Shown here: in pieces, positions 34,822 to 43,552 of the stretch
Position numbering within the stretch: the first letter of the stretch is position 1
How the letters are laid out: the number at the start of each line of letters is the position of its first letter
Assembly (NCBI GenBank): GCA_910588145.1
Contig: CAJUPO010000008.1
Coordinates: 42,274 to 106,273, forward strand
Direction: 5' to 3'
Length of the DNA stretch: 64,000 bases
Source of the DNA: an uncultured Oscillospiraceae bacterium
Lineage (GTDB): Bacteria; Bacillota; Clostridia; Oscillospirales; Ruminococcaceae
The notes under the pieces: model-generated
What the model saw: the letters and a program-made list of their open reading frames with translations, nothing else
What the model was told of the DNA's origin: nothing
The model's database searches: none
Made by a program: the position numbers and the translations under genes

Positions 34822-36918
34822 ATGTCAGAAGTACAGAAAGTTTCGGATTACTTTGCATGTAATGTATTCAGTGATACGGTTATGAAGGAAAGACTGCCGA
34901 AAAACGTTTATAAGGCAGTAATGCAGACAAAGAAATTCGGCACGGCTCTTGATATTGATGTTGCAAATGTAGTTGCAAATACTATGAAGGACTGGGCTAT
35001 TGAAAAGGGAGCTACCCATTATACTCACTGGTTCCATCCAATGACAGGCGTTACCGCAGAAAAGCATGACGCTTTTATTACTCCTACCGGAGATGATAAG
35101 GTTATTCTTGAATTTTCAGGTAAAGAGCTTATAAAAGGCGAACCGGACGCATCTTCATTTCCGTCAGGCGGACTGAGAGCTACTTTTGAAGCAAGAGGCT
35201 ATACGGCATGGGATCCGACTTCCAATGCATTTGTAAAGGACGATACGCTTTATATCCCTACTGCTTTCTGTTCATATACAGGTGAGATCCTCGATAAGAA
35301 AACTCCGCTTCTGCGTTCAATGGAAATTGTCAACGAACAGGCGCTCAGAATATTAAGACTTTTTGGAAATACCAAGGCTACAAGAGTTACTACAACAGTA
35401 GGTCCGGAACAGGAATATTTCCTTGTAGATAAAAAGTACTATGACCAGAGAGAGGACTTAATGCTTACGGGCAGAACTCTTTTCGGTGCCATGGCGCCAA
35501 AGGGACAGGAGCTGGAGGATCATTATTTCGGCAATATCAAGCAGAGAGTTTCTGACTACATGAAAGACCTTGATTGTGAACTCTGGAAACTGGGTATCTA
35601 TGCTAAAACCAAGCATAACGAAGTTGCTCCGGCACAGCATGAGCTTGCTCCGATTTTTACCACCTCCAATATAGCCTCAGACCATAATCAGCTTACTATG
35701 GAAATAATGAAAAAGGTTGCTTTAAAGCATGGTCTTGTCTGCCTGCTGCATGAAAAGCCATTTGCAGGCGTAAATGGTTCAGGTAAGCATAATAACTGGT
35801 CTATTTCATCAAATGACGGTCAGAATCTTCTTGATCCTGGTGAAACACCAATGGAAAATCTACAGTTTCTTACATTCCTCTGCGCTATCGTAAAGGCAGT
35901 TGATGAATATGCACCGCTGCTTAGACTTTCTGCTGCTTCTGCCGGAAATGACCACAGACTTGGAGCTAACGAGGCGCCTCCGGCTATTATCTCTATGTTT
36001 ATAGGCGATGAGCTTCAGGGAGTTCTTGATGCACTTGAAAGCGGTAATCCATATAAGCCAAACGAAGATAAAACCTTTGAGATCGGCGTTGACGCACTTC
36101 CTAATTTCCCTAAGGATACAACTGACAGAAACAGAACATCTCCATTTGCTTTTACAGGCAATAAGTTTGAATTTAGAATGCTTGGTTCTGCTGATTCAAT
36201 TTCCTGTACAAATGTTATCATGAATACGATCTTTGCGGAAGTAATCAGTGAATTTGCGGATGAGCTTGAAAAAGCTTCTGACTTTAAAACAGCTTTAAAT
36301 GCTTTGCTTGTTAAGACAGTAAAGGAACATAAGAGAGTTATATTTAACGGCAACGGATATTCAGACGAATGGATTGCAGAAGCAGAAAAAAGAGGACTGC
36401 CAAACCTTGTTTCAACCGTTGACGCTATTCCTCACTACACAGATGAAAAGTATGTAAGAATTTTTGAAAAATTCAAGGTATATACTAAGACAGAGCTTGC
36501 TTCAAGAACTGAAATTCTTCTTGAAAATTATTATAAGGTTATTAATATTGAGGCTCTTACAATGCTGGATATGTCCAAAAAGCTTATTTTACCGGCAGCA
36601 ATTGAGTATACAAAGCTGATTTGTGAAACCATCGTGGCTAAAAACACTGCTGGTATTGACAGTACTTTGGAAACTAAGCTTGCTAATGAATTGTCAGCAA
36701 TAACATCATCGTTAGGTCTTGCTATTAAAACTCTTGATGAGAAGAGAATTGCCTCCAAGGAACATGAGGATACTGTTGAAGGCCTTGCAAGATATTATAG
36801 GGAAGAAGTCTTTGTAGCTATGCAGAGCCTAAGAGCTGTTGCAGATGAACTTGAAATGGCTATGCCTGCAAAGTATTGGCCGATTCCTACATATACTGAT
36901 TTACTTTTTACAGTATGA
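34822..36918 (+). CDS. glnN: glutamine synthetase type III
   Basis: ATP-dependent ammonia-assimilating enzyme of the large dodecameric GSIII class; 698 residues, typical length. GSIII landmarks are FPSGGLRATFEARGYTAWDP, VGPEQEYFL, KHNEVAPAQHELAPIF, GVNGSGKHNNWS and GNDHRLGANEAPPAI. It has a consensus promoter, an intrinsic attenuator in the leader and a terminator after it, so it is a single-gene unit controlled at transcription elongation. No GlnR or ANTAR gene is nearby. Confidence 0.97.
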   Translation: MSEVQKVSDYFACNVFSDTVMKERLPKNVYKAVMQTKKFGTALDIDVANVVANTMKDWAIEKGATHYTHWFHPMTGVTAEKHDAFITPTGDDKVILEFSGKELIKGEPDASSFPSGGLRATFEARGYTAWDPTSNAFVKDDTLYIPTAFCSYTGEILDKKTPLLRSMEIVNEQALRILRLFGNTKATRVTTTVGPEQEYFLVDKKYYDQREDLMLTGRTLFGAMAPKGQELEDHYFGNIKQRVSDYMKDLDCELWKLGIYAKTKHNEVAPAQHELAPIFTTSNIASDHNQLTMEIMKKVALKHGLVCLLHEKPFAGVNGSGKHNNWSISSNDGQNLLDPGETPMENLQFLTFLCAIVKAVDEYAPLLRLSAASAGNDHRLGANEAPPAIISMFIGDELQGVLDALESGNPYKPNEDKTFEIGVDALPNFPKDTTDRNRTSPFAFTGNKFEFRMLGSADSISCTNVIMNTIFAEVISEFADELEKASDFKTALNALLVKTVKEHKRVIFNGNGYSDEWIAEAEKRGLPNLVSTVDAIPHYTDEKYVRIFEKFKVYTKTELASRTEILLENYYKVINIEALTMLDMSKKLILPAAIEYTKLICETIVAKNTAGIDSTLETKLANELSAITSSLGLAIKTLDEKRIASKEHEDTVEGLARYYREEVFVAMQSLRAVADELEMAMPAKYWPIPTYTDLLFTV

Positions 36919-36939
36919 TCTTAAGATTTTATATACTGA

Positions 36940-36973
36940 AACGGACGCTTAAAAAACTGCGTCCGTTTTTTAT
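36940..36973 (+). terminator. glnN terminator
   Basis: ACGGACGC (36941-36948) pairs with GCGTCCGT (36959-36966), then a long T-run. Confidence 0.9.
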
Positions 36974-37006
36974 TAATAAAAATTTTCACGAATAAAATAA
37001 CGGATA

Positions 37007-37034
37007 TTGACAAAGATTTATATAATGTTATAAT
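37007..37034 (+). promoter_or_regulatory. promoter of the YdcF-like gene
   Basis: TTGACA (37007-37012), 16-base spacer, TATAAT (37029-37034). Confidence 0.75.
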
Positions 37035-37064
37035 AAAAAGTAAAATAGTAAGAGTTGGTGTTTT

Positions 37065-37832
37065 ATGATTTTTAAAAGAATCTTATTGGTAATTGAGTGC
37101 TTTATGGCGTTATGGTTTGCAGCTCCATTTGTATCAGGAATAATTAATGCCGGAAATATTACAGGGTTATTAATTTGTGCGGTATTGATGTCAGTCACAT
37201 TATTCAGTAACAAGCTTAAAATGATTATATCTAATTTACAGCAAAGTATTTTTGGAAAAATATTAGTAACACTTATTTTTGTAATAATAATAGTTATTTT
37301 TATATATGTAACAATAGTAACGACGTGCATAGTTAAAGCAAAAATGAATAAACCAAAAGAATCAATGAATATTGTTGTACTCGGATGTAAGGTTAACGGT
37401 GACAAACCGAGCAAGATGCTGAGAATGCGGCTTGACGCGGCAGAGAAATACCTAAGTGAAAATGAAGGAGCGCTTTGTGTTGTTTCAGGAGGCAAAGGCG
37501 ATGACGAGGGAATATCAGAGGCAGAAGCAATGCAAAATTATCTTGTCGAAAAGGGTGTAGATTCAAATAGGATTATCATTGAGGACAAGTCGGAAAATAC
37601 ATTTCAGAATATCAAATATTCATGCCAAAAGCTTGAAAAGTCAGGGGCAGAGAAAAAATTCGCTATTGTAACAGATGGATTTCATCAATACAGAGCCGGG
37701 CTTATAGCCAAAGGTATGGGCGCTGAAACATATTCGATAAATGCAAAAATAGCAAATCCTGCATTAATACCCACATATTATGTACGGGAGTGGTTAGCTG
37801 TAACACGTGAATATTTAAGAAAAATTATATGA
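37065..37832 (+). CDS. YdcF/DUF218 family membrane protein
   Basis: 255 residues with three N-terminal membrane segments (about 5-25, 33-50, 66-90) and a DUF218 domain (NIVVLGCKVNGDKPSKMLRMRLDAAEKYL, VVSGGKGDDEGISEAEAMQNYL, EDKSENTFQNIKY, VTDGFHQYRA). Proteins of this type (YdcF, SanA, ElyC) are linked to envelope integrity; their chemistry is not settled. The gene has its own promoter and a strong bidirectional terminator after it, so it is a single-gene unit. Confidence 0.88.
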   Translation: MIFKRILLVIECFMALWFAAPFVSGIINAGNITGLLICAVLMSVTLFSNKLKMIISNLQQSIFGKILVTLIFVIIIVIFIYVTIVTTCIVKAKMNKPKESMNIVVLGCKVNGDKPSKMLRMRLDAAEKYLSENEGALCVVSGGKGDDEGISEAEAMQNYLVEKGVDSNRIIIEDKSENTFQNIKYSCQKLEKSGAEKKFAIVTDGFHQYRAGLIAKGMGAETYSINAKIANPALIPTYYVREWLAVTREYLRKII

Positions 37833-37840
37833 ATTAATAA

Positions 37841-37878
37841 GAAATCCTTCTGTAAAATACAGAAGGATTTTTTCTTAT
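37841..37878. terminator. bidirectional terminator
   Basis: AAATCCTTCTGTA (37842-37854) and TACAGAAGGATTT (37858-37870) form a perfect 13-bp stem with loop AAA; T-runs on both strands. Serves the YdcF-like gene and the convergent AbrB gene. Confidence 0.92.
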
Positions 37879-38111
37879 TTCATTTCAGAAATGCATTTTT
37901 GACAAACACATTTTCCTTTGAATTCTGTAAGATTATTTCTTGATGTACAAAATACACATTCCTCGTTAGATTTTGACATAATAATCTTATCATTGTCAAC
38001 ATAAATGTCAACTGATGATCTGATTTCCAGACCTAGCCTTTTTCTTATTTCCTTGGGAAGTACAATTCTGCCCAAGTCGTCGATTGTTTTTGTAAAACCA
38101 GTATCTTTCAT
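37875..38111 (-). CDS. AbrB/SpoVT-type regulator with C-terminal zinc motif
   Basis: A 78-residue DNA-binding protein starting MKDTGFTKTIDDLGRIVLPKEIRKRLGL, a textbook AbrB swapped-hairpin domain. The tail has two CxxC pairs (ECVFCTSRN and CVCQKCISEMK), likely a zinc site. AGGTGAG lies 8 bases before the ATG at 38111; the GTG at 38123 is inside that site. Its promoter is overlapped by three perfect Spo0A boxes, which suggests it is switched off by Spo0A at the start of sporulation, as abrB is in Bacillus subtilis. Confidence 0.88.
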   Translation of the reverse strand: MKDTGFTKTIDDLGRIVLPKEIRKRLGLEIRSSVDIYVDNDKIIMSKSNEECVFCTSRNNLTEFKGKCVCQKCISEMK

Positions 38112-38143
38112 TATTAAACTCACCTATTTTTTATTTTTTTTTA

Positions 38144-38172
38144 ATTATAATACAGATGTCGAAATTTGTCAA
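38144..38172 (-). promoter_or_regulatory. promoter of the AbrB-type gene
   Basis: On the minus strand TTGACA (38172-38167), 17-base spacer, TATAAT (38149-38144): full consensus. Confidence 0.88.
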
Positions 38173-38208
38173 TAGGTTTTGTCGAATTTATGATAATAAA
38201 ATGTCGAA
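38157..38208. promoter_or_regulatory. three Spo0A boxes
   Basis: TGTCGAA occurs at 38157-38163, 38180-38186 and 38202-38208, each identical to the 0A-box consensus and spaced 23 and 22 bp. The first lies inside the spacer of the AbrB promoter and the second just upstream of its -35, an arrangement suited to repression. Confidence 0.72.
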
Positions 38209-38427
38209 AAGTTAAAAAAACCGGTAAATTCTTTAATTCAGCAGTTTTTTTATGAATATCACTATCATATTTTAGTATTGTTTGGAATTAAAAAAATATT
38301 CGTCATATAAATTAAATCATCATATTTATAATAATAATTGATTCTTTTTTTATATATACGAATAAACATGTTTAAAAATGTAAATAATTATAAATGTAAT
38401 ATTAAAGTCAATTCAGGGAGGTAATTT

Positions 38428-39021
38428 ATGGAACTTAGATCAAGTCAGACAAGTGTAAATCTAATGAGAGCTTTTGCAGGAGAAAGTCAGGCAGCTAATC
38501 GTTATTTATTTGCAGCAGAACAGGCTAAAAAGGAAAATCTCAGCGTAATTGAAGCAGTTTTCAAGTTCACTGCAAAGCAGGAGAGAGCACATGCTAAAGT
38601 TTTCTATGACTTTTTAAAGGAAATGGCAGGTGAAACTATAAAAATCGACGGAAGTTATCCAGTTGACATACATGATAAAACCGTTAATTATTTAAGGGCA
38701 GCTCAGCATAATGAATTTGAAGAATTTTCACCAGTATATCCGGATTTTGCAATTACAGCAAATCAAGAGGGATTTGCACAAATTGCAGGTAAATTTAATG
38801 AAATTGCCAAAATAGAAAAGACTCATGGTAACAGATTCGGACTTTTGGCAGATCTTCTTGAACAGGGAAAATTATTTATAGCTGATGCAGAAGAAGAATG
38901 GATGTGTTTAAACTGCGGTTATATTCATAAAAGTTCAGAAGCGCCGAAGGCTTGTCCGGTATGCAGTCATAATCAGGGGTATTTTATTAGACTTTCACTT
39001 GCACCGTATACAGCAAAGTAA
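38428..39021 (+). CDS. rubrerythrin
   Basis: Cytosolic non-haem di-iron peroxidase protecting anaerobes from hydrogen peroxide; 197 residues. The N-terminal ferritin-like domain has the Glu/His iron ligands (AFAGESQAANRY, KQERAHAKVFYDF, EIAKIEKTHGNRF), and the C-terminal rubredoxin-like domain has CLNCGY...CPVCSH. GGGAGG precedes the ATG. Enolase follows after 21 bases, so the two are probably cotranscribed, an unusual pairing. Confidence 0.95.
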   Translation: MELRSSQTSVNLMRAFAGESQAANRYLFAAEQAKKENLSVIEAVFKFTAKQERAHAKVFYDFLKEMAGETIKIDGSYPVDIHDKTVNYLRAAQHNEFEEFSPVYPDFAITANQEGFAQIAGKFNEIAKIEKTHGNRFGLLADLLEQGKLFIADAEEEWMCLNCGYIHKSSEAPKACPVCSHNQGYFIRLSLAPYTAK

Positions 39022-39042
39022 TATTCAGAATGGAGATTAATT

Positions 39043-40299
39043 ATGATTAAGGTTGAAAAAGTAAGAGGGTATGAAGTCCTTGATTCAAGAGGAAATCCAA
39101 CTGTCAGAGCAGAAGTTATGCTGTCAGACGGAAGCGTGGGTGCAGCAAGCGTTCCGTCTGGAGCCTCAACAGGTGTAAACGAAGCTGTCGAACTACGTGA
39201 CGGCGATAAGTCACGCTTTGGGGGAAATGGCGTAATAAAGGCGGTTGAAAATATAAACAATGAGATATCACGTGCTATTTACGGAGCTAAGACAATTGAT
39301 CAGGGCCGCATTGATAATATGATGATAACCCTGGACGGAACAAATAATAAATCACGTCTTGGAGCAAATGCTATTCTTGCTGTATCATTGGCTCTTGCAA
39401 AGGCCTCAGCCATTCATTACAATATGCCTCTTCACCGTTATATCGGCGGAGTATCAGCAGATGTACTTCCTGTTCCGATGATGAATATTTTAAACGGCGG
39501 AGCTCATGCTTCAAACAATATTGATATACAGGAGTTCATGATCATGCCGGTGGGGGCTTCTACGTTCAGTGAAGCTCTTAGAATGGGAACAGAGGTATAT
39601 CATTCTCTGAAAAGTGTTCTAAAGAAAAAAGGACTTTCTGTAGCAGTGGGGGATGAGGGCGGATTTGCTCCGGATCTTAATTCTGACGAAGAAGCAATTG
39701 AATGTATTCTTGAAGCAACTGAAGCGGCTGGATACAATACTAATGATATAAAAATTGCCCTTGACGCAGCAAGCAGTGAGTGGTATGAAAACGGAAAATA
39801 CCATCTTCCCAAGCGAGGTATAACCTATGAATCAGACGAACTGATTGGTTATTGGCATAAAATCTGCGATAAATATCCGATAATTTCCATTGAAGACGCT
39901 CTTGGAGAACAGGACTGGAAGGGATGGGTCAAGCTTACTTCTGCGCTTGGCAGCAAAATTCAGCTTGTAGGTGATGACTTATTTGTTACGAATACAGATT
40001 ATTTATCAAGAGGAATAAAGGAAAATGCAGCTAACGCAATACTCATAAAGCTTAATCAGATAGGTACTTTAACAGAAACGCTGGACGCAATAAAAATGGC
40101 AAGATCAGCAGGATATAATGCAATTATTTCACACCGTTCAGGCGAAACTGAAGATAATACAATTGCAGATCTTGCAGTAGGAACTAATGCAGGACAAATA
40201 AAAACAGGTGCGCCATGCCGTTCAGACAGAGTTGCTAAGTATAACAGACTTCTCAGAATAGAGGCGGAAAGCAGTTTAACAAGATACAATAAATTATAA
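39043..40299 (+). CDS. eno: enolase
   Basis: Glycolytic enzyme that interconverts 2-phosphoglycerate and phosphoenolpyruvate; 418 residues. DSRGNPTVRAEV, GASTG, GDEGGFAPDL, the ILIKLNQIGTLTET signature and SHRSGETEDNTIADL are all intact. GGAG lies 7 bases before the ATG. It shares a transcription unit with rubrerythrin and ends at a small bidirectional hairpin facing the 3' part of sigK. Confidence 0.96.
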   Translation: MIKVEKVRGYEVLDSRGNPTVRAEVMLSDGSVGAASVPSGASTGVNEAVELRDGDKSRFGGNGVIKAVENINNEISRAIYGAKTIDQGRIDNMMITLDGTNNKSRLGANAILAVSLALAKASAIHYNMPLHRYIGGVSADVLPVPMMNILNGGAHASNNIDIQEFMIMPVGASTFSEALRMGTEVYHSLKSVLKKKGLSVAVGDEGGFAPDLNSDEEAIECILEATEAAGYNTNDIKIALDAASSEWYENGKYHLPKRGITYESDELIGYWHKICDKYPIISIEDALGEQDWKGWVKLTSALGSKIQLVGDDLFVTNTDYLSRGIKENAANAILIKLNQIGTLTETLDAIKMARSAGYNAIISHRSGETEDNTIADLAVGTNAGQIKTGAPCRSDRVAKYNRLLRIEAESSLTRYNKL

Positions 40300-40321
40300 A
40301 AAGCCTGCAAAGCAGACTTTT
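40299..40321. terminator. bidirectional terminator between eno and sigK
   Basis: AAAAG-C-CTGC (40299-40308), loop AAA, GCAG-A-CTTTT (40312-40321) with one mismatch. Confidence 0.6.
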
Positions 40322-40673
40322 AATAAGGAGTGCTGTCGTACATCTTTTTTAATGACGACAGCGCTTTTTTTTCTATACGGGATACATAGGAACGTGATAT
40401 GCCCAGTCTTTGAGCAACTTCTCTCTGAGTCAGGGGATTTGCGCCGTAAAGACCGTATCGATATTTAATAATTTCGAGCTCACGAATATCAAGACACTTA
40501 TTCAAAAATTCATAAAGCTGACCGGAACGTATCGATAAATCGACTTTGTCGATAATATCTTCACTGTCTCCCATTATGTCCATAAGCGTCAGAGCGTTGC
40601 CTTCCTTGTCAACTTCGATAGGCTCATCAATGTAAATATCTCCAAGGGTTTTCTTTTGGGAACGAAAGTGCAT
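40320..40673 (-). pseudogene. sigK: 3' part of split sigK (sigma-K regions 3-4)
   Basis: The C-terminal half of sporulation sigma factor K: DIYIDEPIEVDKEGNALTLMDIMGDSEDIID, then region 4 with its helix-turn-helix (LTQREVAQRLGISRSYVSRIEKKALSSLKK). The frame is open upstream of the ATG at 40673 through N-E-I-L, which is the middle of the normal sigma-K sequence, up to the junction near 40685. It is not an independent gene: it becomes functional when the element at 40685-46550 is excised and it joins the 5' part at 46533-46880. The joined protein would have about 231 residues. In the mother cell sigma-K drives late spore-coat genes. Confidence 0.9.
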
Positions 40674-40693
40674 AAGTATTTCATTTGCTATCC

Positions 40694-42370
40694 TTACCCA
40701 GCGGCTTTTTTGATAAAATCTTCTTTATCTGAATTAAAAAAATAAATATGTATATCTGCTCCGTCCCAGATAATTTTATAAATCAATGTACGCAGTGCAG
40801 TACGTTTTTGATTCAACGCCATATAATCAAATGATTTTGAAAATGATAAAAGTATATCAGTAAGGTTATCTAAATCAGCATCAGTAAAAGCGTTATTTTC
40901 AGAAACATTTTCAATTTCCTGAATCTGATTTAGCAATAAATGTTTATTCTTATCAAGTTCATTTATTTCCTGTAAAATATAATGTTCAGCCGCAGTTTCT
41001 TTTGTTTGTGACAAAGACTTTACAAGCGCCTTGATTTTTATTTCAATATCTGTTATTAACTTTTTCAGGGATTTAATTTTATCCTGATAAGAATCTTCAC
41101 ATATGTTTAAGTTATTCAGCTCGGTTTTTATAATTGAGATAAATTCCTTTTTATCTTCTGTAAGTTTTTTTATTTCATCAGAAACAATTTTATCCAGTTT
41201 ATTTCCGTTAGAACGTTTCATGCTGCATTTTTCACATTTACTTTTTTCTTTTAGTTCGCAAAGATAGTCATATATAAGTTCCCCATCTTTATTTTTTCGC
41301 TGAGAAAGCTTTGGACGCATAAAACTTCTGCAATTTCCGCAGTAAAGCAGTCCTGATAGAAGCGCCGTATTACTTCTCGCTTTACGGTATGATTTGGATT
41401 TATTTTGTTCCAATATCGTTTGTACTTTTATCCATTCGCTGCTGTTAATAATGCCTTGATGTTTTCCAACAGCCATGATCCATTCTTTTATATCTCTTAT
41501 TTCATTTGTCTTACCTGTTTTCTGACTTGTTTTGTTATACGCCATTATTGCATGTTGTCCGTTAAATTCAGATTTATTAGAAAAAATGTCTGCTTTTTTC
41601 ATTTCAAAATAGTTCCATGCAGTTTCGTCTGCAATAAGATAAACGGGGTTTGTCAAAATATTTTTTATTGCAAAACGTGAGAATCTTTTTCCGGTTTTGG
41701 TTAGGTAATTGTTTTGAATGAGGAATGTTTCAGTTTTAGTAAGAGAGTTAAATTCAAGAAATTTTTTATATATCAACCTGACGGTTTCAGCCTCGGTGGG
41801 AATAATCTCCAGCATACGGGCTTTTCTTTTTTTTCCTTCAATAGTAACGCTTCCAATTGTTTCAGCGCTTTTATAACCAGTCGGCGGATTGCCTCCGAGC
41901 CATCTGCCGTCTTTAGCAAGTTCAATCATATTATCACGGATTCTCTCTGCAATAGTTTCACGTTCAAGCTGAGCAAAAACAGAGGCAATATACATCATAG
42001 CCCTGCCCATTGATGTTGAAGTATCAAACTTTTCGTTTATGGATATAAAAGATACATCTAATTTATTGAGTTCCTCAATTAAAGCAGAGTAATCGCTTAC
42101 ATTTCTGCTGATACGGTCCAATCTATAACAGACGATACATTTAATTTGTTTTTTTCTGCAAAGGTTCAGCATTTCCTGAAATTTCGGTCGTTTAGTATTG
42201 CCTCCTGAAAAGCCCTCGTCCTCAAATACAAGTATATCATCATCAGTTACATTTGGAAACGATAAAAATATATTTTGTCTGCATAGTTCAACTTGATTGC
42301 CAATACTTTCACCTTTTCCGGTAAATTTTGATTTACGGGAGTATATTGCAAATTTACGGTTATTATCCAA
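40694..42370 (-). CDS. large serine recombinase of the sigK element (SpoIVCA type)
   Basis: 558 residues from TTG 42370, chosen because AAAGGAG lies about 10 bases upstream. The resolvase domain has Y-S-R-K-S14 (nucleophile Ser), VCYRLDRISR and AQLERETIAERIRDN. A recombinase domain follows (NPPTGYKSAETIG), then the zinc ribbon (LLYCGNCRSFMRPK...CELKEKSKCEKC) and a long coiled coil (about 400-480). The stop codon is only about 8 bp from the sigK junction, the usual place for an element's own recombinase. It should excise the element in the mother cell, probably with a directionality factor. No clear sigma-E promoter is visible. Confidence 0.92.
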   Translation of the reverse strand: MDNNRKFAIYSRKSKFTGKGESIGNQVELCRQNIFLSFPNVTDDDILVFEDEGFSGGNTKRPKFQEMLNLCRKKQIKCIVCYRLDRISRNVSDYSALIEELNKLDVSFISINEKFDTSTSMGRAMMYIASVFAQLERETIAERIRDNMIELAKDGRWLGGNPPTGYKSAETIGSVTIEGKKRKARMLEIIPTEAETVRLIYKKFLEFNSLTKTETFLIQNNYLTKTGKRFSRFAIKNILTNPVYLIADETAWNYFEMKKADIFSNKSEFNGQHAIMAYNKTSQKTGKTNEIRDIKEWIMAVGKHQGIINSSEWIKVQTILEQNKSKSYRKARSNTALLSGLLYCGNCRSFMRPKLSQRKNKDGELIYDYLCELKEKSKCEKCSMKRSNGNKLDKIVSDEIKKLTEDKKEFISIIKTELNNLNICEDSYQDKIKSLKKLITDIEIKIKALVKSLSQTKETAAEHYILQEINELDKNKHLLLNQIQEIENVSENNAFTDADLDNLTDILLSFSKSFDYMALNQKRTALRTLIYKIIWDGADIHIYFFNSDKEDFIKKAAG

Positions 42371-42433
42371 AAAATCAGCTCCTTTAAGCAAAAATATTCT
42401 TATATAATTATATTTTGAAAAAAGGAAAAAATG

Positions 42434-42466
42434 AAAAAACCGATAATTTACTTATAGATTATCGGT
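42434..42466 (-). terminator. trxB terminator
   Basis: ACCGATAAT (42439-42447) pairs with ATTATCGGT (42458-42466). On the minus strand it is followed by TTTTTT, so it terminates trxB transcription before the recombinase. Confidence 0.82.
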
Positions 42467-42481
42467 TTATCGTTATTATAT

Positions 42482-43405
42482 TTACTGTATTTCGGATAAA
42501 TATTCTTCAGCGAAATGTACTGCCACAGCCCCGTCTGAAACAGCAGTAACTATTTGCCGAAGCGTTTTAGAACGGACATCGCCAACAGCATAAACCCCCG
42601 GTATATTGGTTCTGGTGGATTCGTCAGCCGAAATATATCCATTTTCGTCAAGTTCAATTTTATTTTTTAGAAAATCTGTTGCCGGTTTTCTGCCTATACT
42701 GATAAATATGCCGTCACACTGAATATCATTAATATCGGAGGTTATTGTATTTTTTAATTTTGCGCCGATAATTTTTTCGTTGGCATTAAATTCAGATATT
42801 ACACTGTTCCAAATAAATTTTACATTTTCGGATTTCATAAGAGGTTCATGATATATTTTGGTTGCCCTCAAATTATCTCTTCGGTGTACTACATATACTT
42901 TTTTTGCAAGACGTGAGAGGTATAAAGCGTCTGCTGCTGCAGAATTTCCTCCGCCAACGACGATAACTGTTTTATCTTTATAAAATCTTCCGTCGCAGTG
43001 AGCACAGTAGTGTATGCCTTTTCCGATTAAATCCTGTTCTCCTGATAACCCCAGTTCACGAGGATTAGCGCCGGTTGATATAACTACTGTTTTTCCATAG
43101 TATGATCCGTTTGAGGTTTCTAATTTTTTTATCTTTTCTGAAAAATCAACTGCTATGACCTCAGCGTATTCTGTTTTGGCTCCGAATTTTTCAGCGCCCT
43201 GCTGCATTTTCATGCCAAGTGTAAATCCGTCTATGCCTTCGTCAAATCCAGGATAATTGTCTATGTCGCCAGTAAGAGCCATTTGACCTCCGGCTGACAT
43301 TCTTTCTATTAGTATTACATCAAGACCTGCACGTGAGGCGTACAAAGCTGCAGTATAGCCGGCAGGTCCTCCGCCGATAATAATCATATCGTAAATATGT
43401 TCCAT
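42482..43405 (-). CDS. trxB: thioredoxin reductase
   Basis: FAD- and NAD(P)H-binding enzyme that reduces thioredoxin; 307 residues. GGGPAG (11-16) binds FAD, C134-A-H-C137 is the redox pair, GGGNSA binds the nicotinamide nucleotide and the C-terminal GVYAVGDVR closes the FAD site. AGGAGG precedes the ATG. It lies within the sigK element, under a dyad/TATAAT promoter of the same geometry as those of trxA and the ferredoxin gene, and has its own terminator. Confidence 0.95.
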   Translation of the reverse strand: MEHIYDMIIIGGGPAGYTAALYASRAGLDVILIERMSAGGQMALTGDIDNYPGFDEGIDGFTLGMKMQQGAEKFGAKTEYAEVIAVDFSEKIKKLETSNGSYYGKTVVISTGANPRELGLSGEQDLIGKGIHYCAHCDGRFYKDKTVIVVGGGNSAAADALYLSRLAKKVYVVHRRDNLRATKIYHEPLMKSENVKFIWNSVISEFNANEKIIGAKLKNTITSDINDIQCDGIFISIGRKPATDFLKNKIELDENGYISADESTRTNIPGVYAVGDVRSKTLRQIVTAVSDGAVAVHFAEEYLSEIQ

Positions 43406-43437
43406 TTTAAACCTCCTGTTTTTTATTTATTATATAT

Positions 43438-43478
43438 ATTATATCTTTTTTTCTGGTTTTTTTCCGTGACTTTATCAC
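43438..43478 (-). promoter_or_regulatory. Crp/Fnr-type site and -10 of trxB
   Basis: Dyad GTGACTTTATCAC at 43466-43478 (centre 43472) and TATAAT on the minus strand at 43443-43438. Centre to last -10 base is 34 bp, which places the dyad near -41. No good -35 is present. The dyad is also 9 bases upstream of the -35 of the divergent DUF134 gene. Confidence 0.75.
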
Positions 43479-43487
43479 ATTTAGTTA

Positions 43488-43516
43488 TTGACATATGATA
43501 AAAACTACTGTATAAT
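43488..43516 (+). promoter_or_regulatory. promoter of the DUF134 gene
   Basis: TTGACA (43488-43493), 17-base spacer, TATAAT (43511-43516): full consensus. Confidence 0.88.
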
Positions 43517-43529
43517 TATCATATGATAA
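43516..43529. promoter_or_regulatory. 14-bp palindrome at the DUF134 promoter
   Basis: TTATCATATGATAA starts on the last base of the -10. A half copy, CATATGATAA, overlaps the -35 at 43492-43501, 28 bp upstream. The arrangement suggests a repressor site, perhaps for the DUF134 protein itself. Confidence 0.6.
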
Positions 43530-43552
43530 AAATAAATTTGAGGTGGATATAA

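Larger units (their letters stand above)
38112..38427. other. AbrB-rubrerythrin intergenic region
   Basis: 316 bases, no gene. The first 100 hold the minus-strand AbrB promoter and Spo0A boxes. The rest is very A/T-rich and should contain the rubrerythrin promoter, but I see no -35/-10 pair I would defend. Confidence 0.6.

Noticed and set aside
40320..40673. The sigma-K 3' part as a complete small sigma factor
   Set aside because: It lacks region 2, and its frame continues upstream as N-E-I-L, the middle of sigma-K.
42371..42440. Sigma-E promoter for the recombinase
   Set aside because: No CATANNNT with an ATA at 16-18 bases; only A/T-rich sequence is present.
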